Source of the DNA: Anaerolineae bacterium
Lineage (GTDB): Bacteria; Chloroflexota; Anaerolineae; Promineifilales; Promineifilaceae
Reading direction: 5' to 3'
Assembly (NCBI GenBank): GCA_020848035.1
Contig: JADLAX010000022.1
Span: forward strand, 1 to 39,905
Length of the DNA: 39,905 nt
Shown: positions 1-9,500 of the stretch, in pieces
Layout of the letters: each line of letters opens with the position of its first letter
Position numbering within the stretch: position 1 is the first letter of the stretch
Translations under genes and position numbers: made by a program
Notes under the pieces: generated by a model
What the model was told of the DNA's origin: nothing
What the model saw: the letters and a program-made list of their open reading frames with translations, nothing else
Database searches by the model: none

Positions 1-373
1 TTCGAAAAACCTTGTTAATCGACGGTGAAATATAGGTTCTACTGCTCACGTAGCATGCAATGGCTTGATTGGATTATGTGTGCGCCGCCAGGGCAGCATG
101 AAAAGCCTTTATGGGACGGTTCTGCTCTATCAACGTTTTGTGAAGCAGTTACGCCATTGCTGATTAATACTTTGCTGTTCAATAGTTGAGCCTGGTAACA
201 CCGGCTAATTTGTTACAAAAACCAATCATGTTACAATTTTGTGGGTACTATGAGATCTTATCTCACCTCATAAATAGATCTTGCACTTGTTGTCCTAGCG
301 ACTTGAATCTGGTTATCAAGCAATAACCACAAATATGGTGTGCCTCCCTGGGGGATCAAAATCTGAAAAAAAA
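1..373. other. Leader region without a gene, upstream of the biosynthetic cluster
   Basis: I see no convincing coding region in this stretch. It is AT-richer than the genes that follow, as expected for a promoter region, and presumably carries the promoter of the cluster. The only structured element I can point to is a pair of direct TGTTACAA repeats near position 220, listed separately. No CRISPR, tRNA or terminator was seen. Confidence 0.6.
211..236. promoter_or_regulatory. Direct repeat TGTTACAA x2, possible regulator site
   Basis: TGTTACAA occurs at 211-218 and again at 229-236, so the starts are 18 bp apart, within an AT-rich stretch about 140 bp before the first gene. Two helically spaced copies could bind a regulator or overlap the promoter of the cluster. 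This rests on pattern alone; no matching regulator gene is present in the window. Confidence 0.25.
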
Positions 374-1627
374 ATGATTGAAACGAAGTTAGTTGATTCT
401 CCTTCCTGCCAGAAGCTTGATGAGGAAGTTCTGCAGTGGGTAAAAATACATAAAAACGAATTACCAACACCGCTTTATGTGTACAGTGAAGCGGTGCTGC
501 ATGAAGCTGTAACCGCTCATCGTGGCCTGTTTCCCGAACAGGCGCGGGGATTTTACGCGCTAAAGGCAAATCCGCAGCCTGCTTTAGTCAATCAGTTTGC
601 CGGGCTGGGCATTGGCGGTGAAGTTACCGGCCAGGCTGAATGGGAATTGTGTATCGCGGTAGGCTTAGAACCAGCCAATATCTTGGCCGGTGGGGTCGTA
701 AAATCGCTGGCTTTTCTGGAAATGCTGTGCCAGGCTGGACCAGCCGCGATTGTGATTGAATCTGAAGCCGAATGGGCACGCCTTAAACAGGTAGAAACCC
801 ACTCGCAACAAACCAGACTGCTGCTGCGAATCAACCCTGGTGTTTCATTTGGTGGGCTAAATATGGCCGGTGGCTCTCAATTTGGCCTCAGCGGCGAACA
901 AGCGTTGGCTATTGCCCATGAATGTCAATCAATTGACTATTTGGACCTACTGGGCCTCCATTTTTATTTTGGCTCACAACGCCTGGAGGTTGACCCGATT
1001 GTGCAAGCCGTGGAAGTTGTGGAGAACACAATCCAAACCTTTCGCGCGAAGGGTGTGCCAGTTCGGGTGGTTGATTTGGGGTTAGGCTGCGGGGTGCCTT
1101 ACCTGGCGCGGGATAAGGCCCTGGATCTGGCAGAGCTGCGCCAGCAGCTGCAAATTCGTTGGCAAAATCCTGTCTGGGCCGGGATTGACATCTGGTTTGA
1201 GGCCGGTCGTGCGCTGGTAGCTCGTTCTGGTTATTATCTGGCCCGCGTCATTGATAAGAAGCAGCTGCACGGCGAGACGTTTGTTTTTCTGGATGGGGGG
1301 CTGAATGTACACAACCCCGGTGTGGGTTTAGGCGGATTTTTGCGCCGTAACCCCCATTTTTACTATATTACAAACCCATTTTCTGCAGATGAGGAATTGA
1401 TCACGCTGGTGGGTAATCTATGCACTACAGCTGATACCGTTGGAACCAACTTGACAGCACCCTTTCTCTGTGAAGGTGATATAGTCATCATTCCCAACGC
1501 TGGCGCTTATTGCCAAACAACCGCGATGTGGGGGTTTAACAGCCAACCTTTGTTTCACGAAGGATGGTTGTCCTGCGACAATTCTTTCACAATTTTCCCT
1601 TCCCAATATCAGTACGTCTTAAAATAA
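374..1627 (+). CDS. PLP-dependent amino-acid decarboxylase, alanine racemase-fold (DAP/ornithine decarboxylase and BtrK-like)
   Basis: A 417-residue fold-type III PLP decarboxylase. YALKAN near residues 61-66 supplies the Schiff-base lysine (K64). GLHFYFGSQ, EAGRALVARSGYY and the C-terminal LCEGD segment match the barrel and active-site regions of diaminopimelate and ornithine decarboxylases. The next genes encode an AMP ligase and an acyl carrier protein. That grouping is known for BtrK of butirosin biosynthesis, which decarboxylates glutamyl-S-BtrI, and for exosortase-A-associated decarboxylases. I infer a tethered or free amino acid substrate that becomes an omega- or primary amine; the identity of that amino acid cannot be read. 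An in-frame ATG at 335 would add 13 residues. I prefer 374 because the added residues do not resemble the family, though neither start has a strong ribosome site. Confidence 0.85.
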   Translation: MIETKLVDSPSCQKLDEEVLQWVKIHKNELPTPLYVYSEAVLHEAVTAHRGLFPEQARGFYALKANPQPALVNQFAGLGIGGEVTGQAEWELCIAVGLEPANILAGGVVKSLAFLEMLCQAGPAAIVIESEAEWARLKQVETHSQQTRLLLRINPGVSFGGLNMAGGSQFGLSGEQALAIAHECQSIDYLDLLGLHFYFGSQRLEVDPIVQAVEVVENTIQTFRAKGVPVRVVDLGLGCGVPYLARDKALDLAELRQQLQIRWQNPVWAGIDIWFEAGRALVARSGYYLARVIDKKQLHGETFVFLDGGLNVHNPGVGLGGFLRRNPHFYYITNPFSADEELITLVGNLCTTADTVGTNLTAPFLCEGDIVIIPNAGAYCQTTAMWGFNSQPLFHEGWLSCDNSFTIFPSQYQYVLK

Positions 1628-1661
1628 TAATCCTTTCAGGTATTCGTTTAGTAGTTTGCAT

Positions 1662-3128
1662 ATGTCTTTACCTGTTATTCCTTCTCATTCTCATGTTGAC
1701 TTTAAGCCAAACCTGTATTCGATCTTATCAAACCTCGTCCAGCATCAGCCACAGCAAGTGTACCTGTATGGAGACGATGGCCCTCTTACCTACCAGCAGG
1801 TAGACAACATCGCCTTAAAGTTAGGACAGGCTTTGCAGCGGGGAATTGATCCTCAACGGCCGCTTCTGGGCGTCAGTTTAAGCAGCAATACGGCCGTATT
1901 GCAGTTAGTCTGGGCCTGTTTAGCTTCTGGCATTTGCCTGGCATTTTTACCTGCTATCTCTGATTCTGAACAAGTTGCTGCTTTAATGGCCCAAATCGGG
2001 GTGGAACTTCTGATTACCGATGTGCCGGAATTGCAGCAACGGCCGTGGGCGATGGCGTTTACTGATCTGCAGCAAACGGTTGCTGCTCACGATAACGACG
2101 GAGTGGTTACGGCCGTTGAACCCACCACCCCCGCTTTCCTTTTCCAGACCAGCGGCACCACCGGTGCGGCCAAATGGATTCAGGTGACGCATGGGCAGTT
2201 TGCGGCGGCGATCGAAAGTATGCGGGAAATGGGCTGTCTGGATCATGCCGCAGCGCAGACCGTTTACATCACGCCGCCGCTGTCACACTCTTACGGCCTG
2301 AGCAGCCTGCTGGAATACAGCGCGATGGGCGCGGCCGTGGTATTACCGGCGGCGGAGAGCACCCTGGGAGCCGTGGGCGATTTGCTGCAAGGGCGCTACA
2401 ACGAGGTGATTACGGCCGTTGAAGGTGTCCCCCACTTTTATGCCCAAATGACGCGGCTGCTGCGGCGCATCAAGCTGCCCCAGCTGCGTCACGTTGGCTT
2501 TGGCGGTGGCGCATTGGACCAGGCCGCCGTGCAGCAGCTTCAGGCCGTTTATCCGGCACTGAGCTATTCGGTACGTTATGGCCTCACGGAGACGCCTTCG
2601 GTGGTAAGCCACAAGCTGTTTACCCCACCTTACAGCGAAAACTGGCATTCATCGGGCAAAGTGCTGCCCATTTACAAGCTGCGCATTGTAGATGAGGCCG
2701 GCAACAGCCTGCCCGTCGGCCAGCCGGGCGAACTTCATATTCAGGGAATCTGTCTGGCATGGCCCTACTATGGGGAATTGGCCGCAACCTCCTTTTTCCC
2801 CACGGGCGATGTGGGATACATTGATGCTGACACCCAAGAACTGCATATCATTGGCCGTCAGAGCGCTTTCCTTAAAGTGCGCGGCTACCGGCTGAGCCCA
2901 GACTACCTTGAATCGATCATCGCGTCGTGCCCTGGCGTTGCGGAGTGCCGCGTCTCAGGCACAGAAACAGGCATCCTGGCTGAAGTTGTCCCGGTCAATG
3001 CTGTGCTGCTACCCCAAGCAGTGCTTACGTTTTTGGCTGGAAAACTGCCCAGCTATGCCATACCCGAAACGGTTCTTTTTGTTGACGTGATCCCCCGAAC
3101 CCATTCCGGCAAAATCAAACGGCATTAA
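1662..3128 (+). CDS. Free-standing AMP-forming acyl/aminoacyl ligase
   Basis: A 488-residue member of the ANL adenylating superfamily. It has the phosphate-binding core QTSGTTGAAK, the YGLTET motif, GDVGYID, the hinge region GRQSAFLKVRGYRL and a C-terminal PRTHSGKIKRH whose lysine (about K484) is the usual catalytic residue of the thioester/adenylation conformation. The protein ends directly after that motif, so it is complete but lacks any fused carrier domain. A separate acyl carrier protein follows 76 bp downstream, the likely acceptor. Together with the upstream decarboxylase this forms a loading unit: activate, tether, decarboxylate. The substrate is not predictable from sequence by eye. 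The start at 1662 is favoured over the TTG two codons earlier; the ribosome site is weak. Confidence 0.88.
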   Translation: MSLPVIPSHSHVDFKPNLYSILSNLVQHQPQQVYLYGDDGPLTYQQVDNIALKLGQALQRGIDPQRPLLGVSLSSNTAVLQLVWACLASGICLAFLPAISDSEQVAALMAQIGVELLITDVPELQQRPWAMAFTDLQQTVAAHDNDGVVTAVEPTTPAFLFQTSGTTGAAKWIQVTHGQFAAAIESMREMGCLDHAAAQTVYITPPLSHSYGLSSLLEYSAMGAAVVLPAAESTLGAVGDLLQGRYNEVITAVEGVPHFYAQMTRLLRRIKLPQLRHVGFGGGALDQAAVQQLQAVYPALSYSVRYGLTETPSVVSHKLFTPPYSENWHSSGKVLPIYKLRIVDEAGNSLPVGQPGELHIQGICLAWPYYGELAATSFFPTGDVGYIDADTQELHIIGRQSAFLKVRGYRLSPDYLESIIASCPGVAECRVSGTETGILAEVVPVNAVLLPQAVLTFLAGKLPSYAIPETVLFVDVIPRTHSGKIKRH

Positions 3129-3204
3129 CCAGGCCCAAAATCCTTAAATTCGGCAAGCGGTCCGGCTTCTGCCACAACACACAACCATAATTGGAGAAAT
3201 TTTC

Positions 3205-3462
3205 ATGGAACAACTAAAACAAGATCAGGTAACCGAAAAGCTGCTCATTGTGTTGAGCAAACATCTCAAATTTACGGCCGATCCCCAAACCATTCCGCTG
3301 GATAGACCGTTGGACGAGCTGGGACTGGACTCCATGGGCGCCGTTAACTTGCTCCTGGATTTGGAAGACAGCTTTGCCATCTCCTTTCCCGGTTCGCTGA
3401 TTTCCGAAGACACATTTCGCACGGCCGCGAATTTGCACAAGGCCGTTTACTCGCTGGTTTAG
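3205..3462 (+). CDS. Acyl carrier protein (stand-alone)
   Basis: An 85-residue carrier protein with the phosphopantetheine attachment motif LGLDSMGAV, Ser43 being the modified residue, in a typical acidic four-helix ACP (LLLDLEDSF follows). It sits between the AMP ligase and the rest of the cluster. The obvious role is to hold the acyl or aminoacyl group made by that ligase while the PLP decarboxylase or BtrH-like protein acts on it. GGAG with suitable spacing precedes the ATG. No phosphopantetheinyl transferase gene is visible in the window, so activation must come from elsewhere in the genome. Confidence 0.9.
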   Translation: MEQLKQDQVTEKLLIVLSKHLKFTADPQTIPLDRPLDELGLDSMGAVNLLLDLEDSFAISFPGSLISEDTFRTAANLHKAVYSLV

Positions 3463-3581
3463 CGGGCATCATTTTGGCCGCAGAGCGCACTGTTTGTGAT
3501 CCTTGCTACCTGACACATCCTTGTTAACTTTGCAAACATTGCCACAAATAGCTGAATAATCACACAAATTCCAGGGGGATG

Positions 3582-3625
3582 GGCAGATCGGCGCAGGACA
3601 CCCGCTGCTTTTTCCGCGATCTGCC
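3582..3625. other. Hairpin in the leader of the nucleotidyltransferase gene
   Basis: Perfect 9-bp arms, GGCAGATCG at 3582-3590 and CGATCTGCC at 3617-3625, lie in the 181-bp gap after the ACP gene and just before the GAGGAG ribosome site of the next gene. No T-run follows, so this may be an mRNA stability or translation element rather than a terminator. Confidence 0.35.
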
Positions 3626-3643
3626 ACACAAGAGGAGTGATTG

Positions 3644-4774
3644 ATGAAAATTCCTGATTTTACATTTGGGGCTGAATGGTCCCTATTGGAACTGCTTTGT
3701 CTTGGCTTAATCACCGAAGAAGAGCAAACAGCTTTTACCGAGCTGGTTCGATCTGGCTCTTTAGATTGGGGCATACTGCTGGAGCAGGCCTTGCGGCATA
3801 AGATGCTGCCGCTGCTGGCGCTGCACACGCTCATGGCCGAGCCAGGTACGGCCGTACCGCGCCGTGTTCAAGACCATTTTCGGGCCGTCATTGACATCAA
3901 TCGGCACAAAAGAACGATCTGGTATCCCGAAGCCCACAAAATTATTCAATTTTTGGGCGAGAAAAACATCCAGGTTTTGGGCCGTAAAGACGTGGCGTTT
4001 GAATCGCGGCTGTACGGCGGCAACAGCAGCCGCCGCTTTGGCGATATTGATTTGCTCATCCACCCCAAAGACCGGGATGGCGTGCTGGCCGCTTTGCCCG
4101 AGCTGGGCTACCAGCCGGGGCTGTTTGATTGGAATACCCAGCAGTTGGCCCCCATCCCCCGCCAGCACTTGATGATCTTTCGCCTGAATCCAGACCATTT
4201 GCCGGTGCACTCACGCCTGACCGGTGATCCCATCATGCAGTGGCTGGAAATCGACTTTGCCAACAGCCTCACCTGGCACGGTAGTGAATATGACGTGCCG
4301 CTGGATGCCGCCATGGCCGAAATCTGCTATGAGCCGGTGGCCGGTTTCTCCGGCATGGAGATTCCCTGCCTGACGCCACCCTTCCAGTTTATCAGCACCG
4401 TCCTCCACCTTTTCCGCGAAGCGTGGTTTGAGCGGTGGCTGGAGTGGGAACAGGACGTGGATCTGACTAAATTCAGCGATGTCATTCGCCTGTGGCGCGT
4501 TTACGAAGCGGATCTGGCGACGAACACGTTTGCCCAGCTGCTGGAGCAGTTCAAGATTGTCGAACCGATGGTGTGGGTGCTGGAGCATCTGGACCGGACC
4601 TTTAACATGAATACGGTGGAGACGCTGGGATTAAACGGCCGTGTCTCTGAAGAATGGCTTTTTAGCGGCCGCGCTTCAGGCAAAAATCTGTTCCGCTGGC
4701 AAGGCAGCATGCGCGAACGACTTTTCACCAAAAACCGGCAAACGCTTTTTGTTGCGCTGGAGGAGACCGCCTGA
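3644..4774 (+). CDS. Nucleotidyltransferase-family protein (NTP_transf_5-like)
   Basis: A 376-residue protein with the signature RFGDIDLLIHPKD (G133, D134, D136), the two-aspartate metal site of the minimal nucleotidyltransferase fold. It also has the preceding LGRKDVAFESRLYG segment usual in the uncharacterised nucleotidyltransferase family found in lasso-peptide, exosortase-associated and NRPS loci. The reaction is unknown; transfer of a nucleotidyl group to a biosynthetic intermediate or protein is a family-level guess. GAGGAG six bases before ATG 3644 fixes the start. The stop overlaps the start of the next gene (TGATG), so the two are translationally coupled, which supports a role in the cluster rather than chance placement. 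Confidence 0.75.
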   Translation: MKIPDFTFGAEWSLLELLCLGLITEEEQTAFTELVRSGSLDWGILLEQALRHKMLPLLALHTLMAEPGTAVPRRVQDHFRAVIDINRHKRTIWYPEAHKIIQFLGEKNIQVLGRKDVAFESRLYGGNSSRRFGDIDLLIHPKDRDGVLAALPELGYQPGLFDWNTQQLAPIPRQHLMIFRLNPDHLPVHSRLTGDPIMQWLEIDFANSLTWHGSEYDVPLDAAMAEICYEPVAGFSGMEIPCLTPPFQFISTVLHLFREAWFERWLEWEQDVDLTKFSDVIRLWRVYEADLATNTFAQLLEQFKIVEPMVWVLEHLDRTFNMNTVETLGLNGRVSEEWLFSGRASGKNLFRWQGSMRERLFTKNRQTLFVALEETA

Positions 4775-5568
4775 TGGATACGCTGACGAACACCGCCATT
4801 ATCATCTACCAAATGGGCAAAGTCGGTTCAACCACGCTCCAGGCTTCACTTGAAGAAGCGTCACTGCCCTTCTCGATTTACAAAGTCCACTTTCTCTCGG
4901 ATGCAGGCATGGCCCACGCCGTGGAGTTTCACCAAAAAACGTTAAAGGTTCCCTGGGAAAACACGCCACATATTCAAACCAGCGAGCTTTTGCGCGAAAA
5001 GATTCAAACAGAGCCTGATCATAAATGGAAAGTGATCACCCTGGTGCGGGAACCGATCATGCGGGAAGTGTCTGAGTTTTTTCAATATGTGCACAGCATG
5101 TACCCCGAGCTGCTGGATGAAAACGGCGACATCGAAAAAGAACGGGCCATCAAGCTGCTGCAAACCCGCCTGATGTTTTACAACCCGGAGAAAAACTATA
5201 CCTGCCGCTGGTTTGATATGGAAATTAAAGGGATGTTTGGCCTGGATGTCTTTGCCCATCCATTTGACACCACCAAAGGGTATTCCATCATTCAACAAGG
5301 CAATGTGGATTTGCTTATCCTGCGCCTGGAGGATTTGAACCGGAGCTTCGGTGAGGCGGTGAGCCAGTTCCTTGAACTCGATGTACCCATTGAACTTATA
5401 CAATCCAACATGCGCTCAGAACAAAAGCGAGGCACAACCTATGAGCAGGTACGACAGGAACTAACGCTGCGTGACTCAGTCTGCCGCAAAATTTACGCCT
5501 CCACCTATGCCCGGCATTTCTACTCGACGGCAGAAATAGATCAGCTTAGCCAAAAGTGGTCCGGGTAG
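4774..5568 (+). CDS. Sulfotransferase-fold protein (putative capsular polysaccharide synthesis/NKWYS-like family)
   Basis: A 264-residue protein whose N-terminus, YQMGKVGSTTLQ (about residues 12-23), matches the 5'-phosphosulfate-binding loop of PAPS-dependent sulfotransferases. TLVREPIMREVSEFFQ near residue 90 resembles the 3'-phosphate-binding motif. This combination is typical of a family annotated as putative capsular polysaccharide synthesis proteins, whose true chemistry is unsettled. In this operon, sulfation or another tailoring of the peptide product is plausible. The gene overlaps its predecessor by one base (TGATG) and ends 11 bp before the next start, so co-translation is likely. 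No tailoring target is evident from sequence. Confidence 0.7.
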   Translation: MDTLTNTAIIIYQMGKVGSTTLQASLEEASLPFSIYKVHFLSDAGMAHAVEFHQKTLKVPWENTPHIQTSELLREKIQTEPDHKWKVITLVREPIMREVSEFFQYVHSMYPELLDENGDIEKERAIKLLQTRLMFYNPEKNYTCRWFDMEIKGMFGLDVFAHPFDTTKGYSIIQQGNVDLLILRLEDLNRSFGEAVSQFLELDVPIELIQSNMRSEQKRGTTYEQVRQELTLRDSVCRKIYASTYARHFYSTAEIDQLSQKWSG

Positions 5569-5579
5569 CAGGTTGATCA

Positions 5580-6593
5580 ATGCTTCAACTAAACAATATT
5601 GATTTCCCCAGCAAATATCTATCCTGTTATGAATCGGTGTTGATGACGCTGCTGAAAGTTCAGGGCGTTCACGACGAGGCGGCGTTGTTTGGCACACAGG
5701 CCTACTTCGTTTTCACGCCTGAGCCAATGGGGCTTTCATCCCGGTTTAACAGCGTCGATGAGGAATGGCAGCGGCTTTATGGCTATCAGGTGGACGTGAC
5801 GCCGATAACCGATGAGGCTAGGCTGCGGCAGGGTTTAAACGACAGCCTGGCGCGAGGCACGGCCGTTTGCCTCCCTGTCGACATTTTTGCCCTGCCCCAC
5901 ACCATGCATTACCAGCAGCTGCATCAACATCATTATGTCAATATTTTTGCCCAGGACAACGGCCGTTACTACCTCGTCTGCCCCTACTACCGCTTTCAAG
6001 GTTGGGTCGATGCCGCGCTCATTACTGAGGGTTTTTTCTCACCCGTGGTGACCGCCAAAGGGTCCAACCTGATCACGCTGCCGACGGTGCAACGGCCGTT
6101 GCTGACCGCGGAGGCTGTCGTGAACCTGATCGAACAGAACTGCCGCTACATGCTCAACCTGGCCGTGCCCGCGGCGCTAGCGGGTGTAGAGTGGCATCTT
6201 TTGGGGCTGGCCGGTTTACAAACCTTTGCCTCTACCTTCCAGCAAATGGCTGATATCCCAGACGGAGCCACCCTCTACAAGGCTGATTATATTAATTTGT
6301 CGCGGCACCTGACGGCCGTTGGCCACTCGCGCTACTGGTTCCAGCAGCTGCTGGCCGAACACGGCGCGGCCCTGTTTGAGCAGGACTTTTGGGAAGAAGT
6401 ATCGGCGCAGTTTACGGCCGTAATTCAAGCCTGGAAATCGTTGGGCCTACAGCTGGGCATGGGTGTGCATGGCCAGCGTGTGGCCATCCTTCAACGGGTC
6501 GCTGCGAGCCTTCACACCATGTCTGAACAGGAAACGCGCCTTTTTAACACCCTGTTAGGGGCGCTGCCCACCTATGAACAAGGAATATTATGA
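5580..6593 (+). CDS. BtrH N-terminal-like acyltransferase/cysteine-peptidase-fold protein
   Basis: A 337-residue protein resembling the butirosin biosynthesis protein H N-terminal domain family. A conserved cysteine lies in SCYESVLMTLL (C16), and HQHHYVNIFAQDNGRYYLV supplies the His/Asp region (H117/H118, D126). BtrH is the acyltransferase that moves an ACP-bound gamma-glutamylated amino acid side chain onto the aminoglycoside. The fold resembles C39-like cysteine peptidases, so a hydrolase cannot be ruled out. Position between a loading unit (decarboxylase, ligase, ACP) and the NRPS suggests transfer of the ACP-bound acyl group to the leading PCP of NRPS1 or to the product. The gene overlaps NRPS1 by four bases (ATGA). 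Confidence 0.72.
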   Translation: MLQLNNIDFPSKYLSCYESVLMTLLKVQGVHDEAALFGTQAYFVFTPEPMGLSSRFNSVDEEWQRLYGYQVDVTPITDEARLRQGLNDSLARGTAVCLPVDIFALPHTMHYQQLHQHHYVNIFAQDNGRYYLVCPYYRFQGWVDAALITEGFFSPVVTAKGSNLITLPTVQRPLLTAEAVVNLIEQNCRYMLNLAVPAALAGVEWHLLGLAGLQTFASTFQQMADIPDGATLYKADYINLSRHLTAVGHSRYWFQQLLAEHGAALFEQDFWEEVSAQFTAVIQAWKSLGLQLGMGVHGQRVAILQRVAASLHTMSEQETRLFNTLLGALPTYEQGIL

Positions 6594-9500
6594 GCGTGAC
6601 ATTGACAACCGCTGACTTTTTAGCCCAGCTGCACCACCAGGGAATCACGGTCTGGGCCGATGGCGAAAATTTGCGCTTTAACGCCCCCCGCGACGGCTTT
6701 CCGGCCGCCTTGCGGGCGGAGCTGGTGGCCCGCAAAACAGAGGTGCTGGCCTTCCTGACCACTGGTGAAGTGCTGCTGCCGACGATGGCCATGCCCGCCG
6801 CCGCACCCAGGCCGGAATTTGTGGCCCCACGTACGCCCCTGGAAGCGGCCATCGCAGCGCTGTGGCAGGAGCTGCTGGAGTGTGACCGGCTAGGCGTTTA
6901 CGATGTGTTTTTTGAGCAGGGCGGCGACTCCATTCTGGCTACCCAGACGGTGTCGTGGATACGCCAGACCTATGGTGTGGACGTGCCCTTGCGGGCTTTG
7001 TTTACCGATCCCACGGTGGCGGGCCTGGCGCACCACATTGCGCAGTCGCAGCAGGCAGCCCAGACGCCGCGCCTGCCGCCGCTGCAGCCACGACAGCCAG
7101 AGGCCAACGGCGCCGGAGCCACGCTGTCCTTTGCCCAACAGCGCTCCTGGTTTTTGGATCAGCTGACGCCAAATAACCCCTTTTACAATATGCCCAAAAC
7201 TATCCGGCTGACCGGTGAGCTGAACGTGTCCGCCCTGAGCCAAACCTTAAACGAGATTGTCTACCGTCATCAAACACTGCGTACCACCTATTCCCTGGTA
7301 AACGGCCGTCCCCGCTCTTTTGTCACGCCCGACGTCAACCTGGAACTGCGCACCGTTAGCGTTACGTCCCTGCCAGAGGCCGAGCGATTGGAAGCAGCCC
7401 GCCGATTGTTGGTGCAGGAAGTACAGCAGCCGTTTGATCTGACGCGGGGGCCTTTGTTACGGCCGTTTCTTGTCCAGCTAAGCGACAAAGAGCACATCCT
7501 TCAGCTAACCATGCACCACATTGCTTCCGATGGTTGGTCGACCGGTGTGCTGCATCGCGAACTGGTTGCCCTTTACCCGGCTTTCTGTGCTGGATTGCCT
7601 GCACCCTTGCCGGATCTCCCCCTACAATATGCCGATTTTGCCGCCTGGCAGCGTCAATGGCTCACCGACGAACTGCTAGCCGACCATCTCGCCTACTGGC
7701 GGGACCAGCTGGCTAACTTCTCCACCCTGGAACTGCCTACGGATTATGCTCGTCCCCCTGTGCAAACGGTTGGGGGAAGCCGCCAACTGTTTAAGCTCCC
7801 CGCAGCGCTCACCCAGGCACTGGAAGCACTTAGCCAGCAAGAAGGGGTGACGCTGTTTATGCTGCTGCTGGCCGCCTTTCAAACCTTGCTGCACCGCTAT
7901 GCCAATCAGGAAGATATCGTCATTGGTTCACCCATCGCCAACCGTAATCGCACCGAAATTGAGGGGTTGATTGGCTTTTTTGCCAACATGCTGGTACTGC
8001 GCACCGACTTTTCCCATAACCCCACCTTTCGCGAGCTGCTGCAGCGGGTGAAAGAAGTGGCCCTCTCAGCCTATGAACATCAGGATTTGCCGTTTGAAAA
8101 ACTGGTCGAAGCGCTGCAGCCCGAGCGCGACCTGAGCCGGACGCCGATTTTCCAGGTGGTATTTGCCCTGCAAAATGCCCCCATGCCGGCGCTGAAGCTG
8201 CCCAATCTTACCCTCAGCTCGTTCCCGATTGACAAAGGGACGGCCGCCTACGATCTCAATGTGGCCATGTGGCAAACAGACGAAACGCTGCACGGCCGTA
8301 TTGAATTCAACACCGATTTGTTTGCGCCCGACACCATCACCCGCTTCACTCACCACTTCCAGCAGCTGCTAAGCGAAATTGTGGCGATGCCGGATACGGC
8401 CGTAGGCGAGATCTTGCTGTTGACGCCTGCCGAAGCCGCCGAACTGCGGGCCTGGAATGACACCCAGACCGATTACCCCCACAACCAGTGCGTCCATCAA
8501 CTTTTTGAAGACCAGGTAACTCGGACGCCAGGGAAAACGGCCGTTACTTTTGCCAACAAATCGGTTACCTATGCCCAGCTCAACCAGCGCGCCAATCAGC
8601 TGGCCCACCGTTTGCAGCAGCTTGGCGTGGGGCCAGAAACGCTCGTTGGCCTATGCCTGGAGCGCTCGCCAGAGATGCTGGTGGGTCTGCTGGGCATCCT
8701 GAAAGCGGGTGGCGCTTACCTGCCGCTGGACCCGGCCTTCCCGCCCGATCGCCTGGCCTACATGGTGGAAGATGCCCAGCTCACCTTTCTGATAACCCAG
8801 GACAGCCTGTTAGCCGATTGGCAGTGGGTCAGTCCAACGTGCCGCCTCATTTCGCTGGATGGCAATCAACCCAGCATCGCCACCTGCGCCAGCAGCAATC
8901 CGCCGAGTCCGGTAACCGCCGCCCAGCTGGCATACACCATTTACACCTCTGGTTCAACCGGTCGTCCCAAAGGGGTGCAAATTCCGCATCGCGCCGTGGT
9001 GAACTTTTTGCACGCCATGCAGCAGCAGCCCGGTCTGCACCCGGACGACGTGCTGCTTTCTGTCACCACGCTTTCCTTCGATATTGCCGTGCTGGAGCTG
9101 TTTTTGCCGCTGGTGGTAGGGGCCGAGGTTGTGCTGGTTAGTCGGGATGTAGCTGCGGACGGCGCGGCCCTGCGGCAGGCGCTGACTGAAGCAAAAGCCA
9201 CCGTCATGCAGGCCACCCCAACCACCTGGCGCTTACTGCTGGCTGCTGGCTGGACGGGCAGCCAACACCTGAAACTCCTCTGTGGCGGCGAAGCGCTGCC
9301 CCCGGCCCTGGCCAATGAACTGGTAGACAAAGGGCGCTCGCTGTGGAATTTGTATGGCCCTACCGAAACGACCGTCTGGTCTGCCTGCTACCAGGTCAAG
9401 GGATTGGTCAACAAGGTGCCGATTGGCCGACCCATTGCCAATACCCAGATTTATCTGCTAGATGCACAGCTCCAGCCGGTGCCTATTGGCGTGATGGGCG

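Noticed and set aside
335..373. Earlier start of the decarboxylase
   Set aside because: The added 13 residues lack family likeness and no ribosome site precedes ATG 335; it remains possible.
5580..6593. Reading the BtrH-like gene as a C39 bacteriocin peptidase
   Set aside because: No precursor peptide or ABC exporter is nearby, and the context of ACP and decarboxylase fits the BtrH family better.
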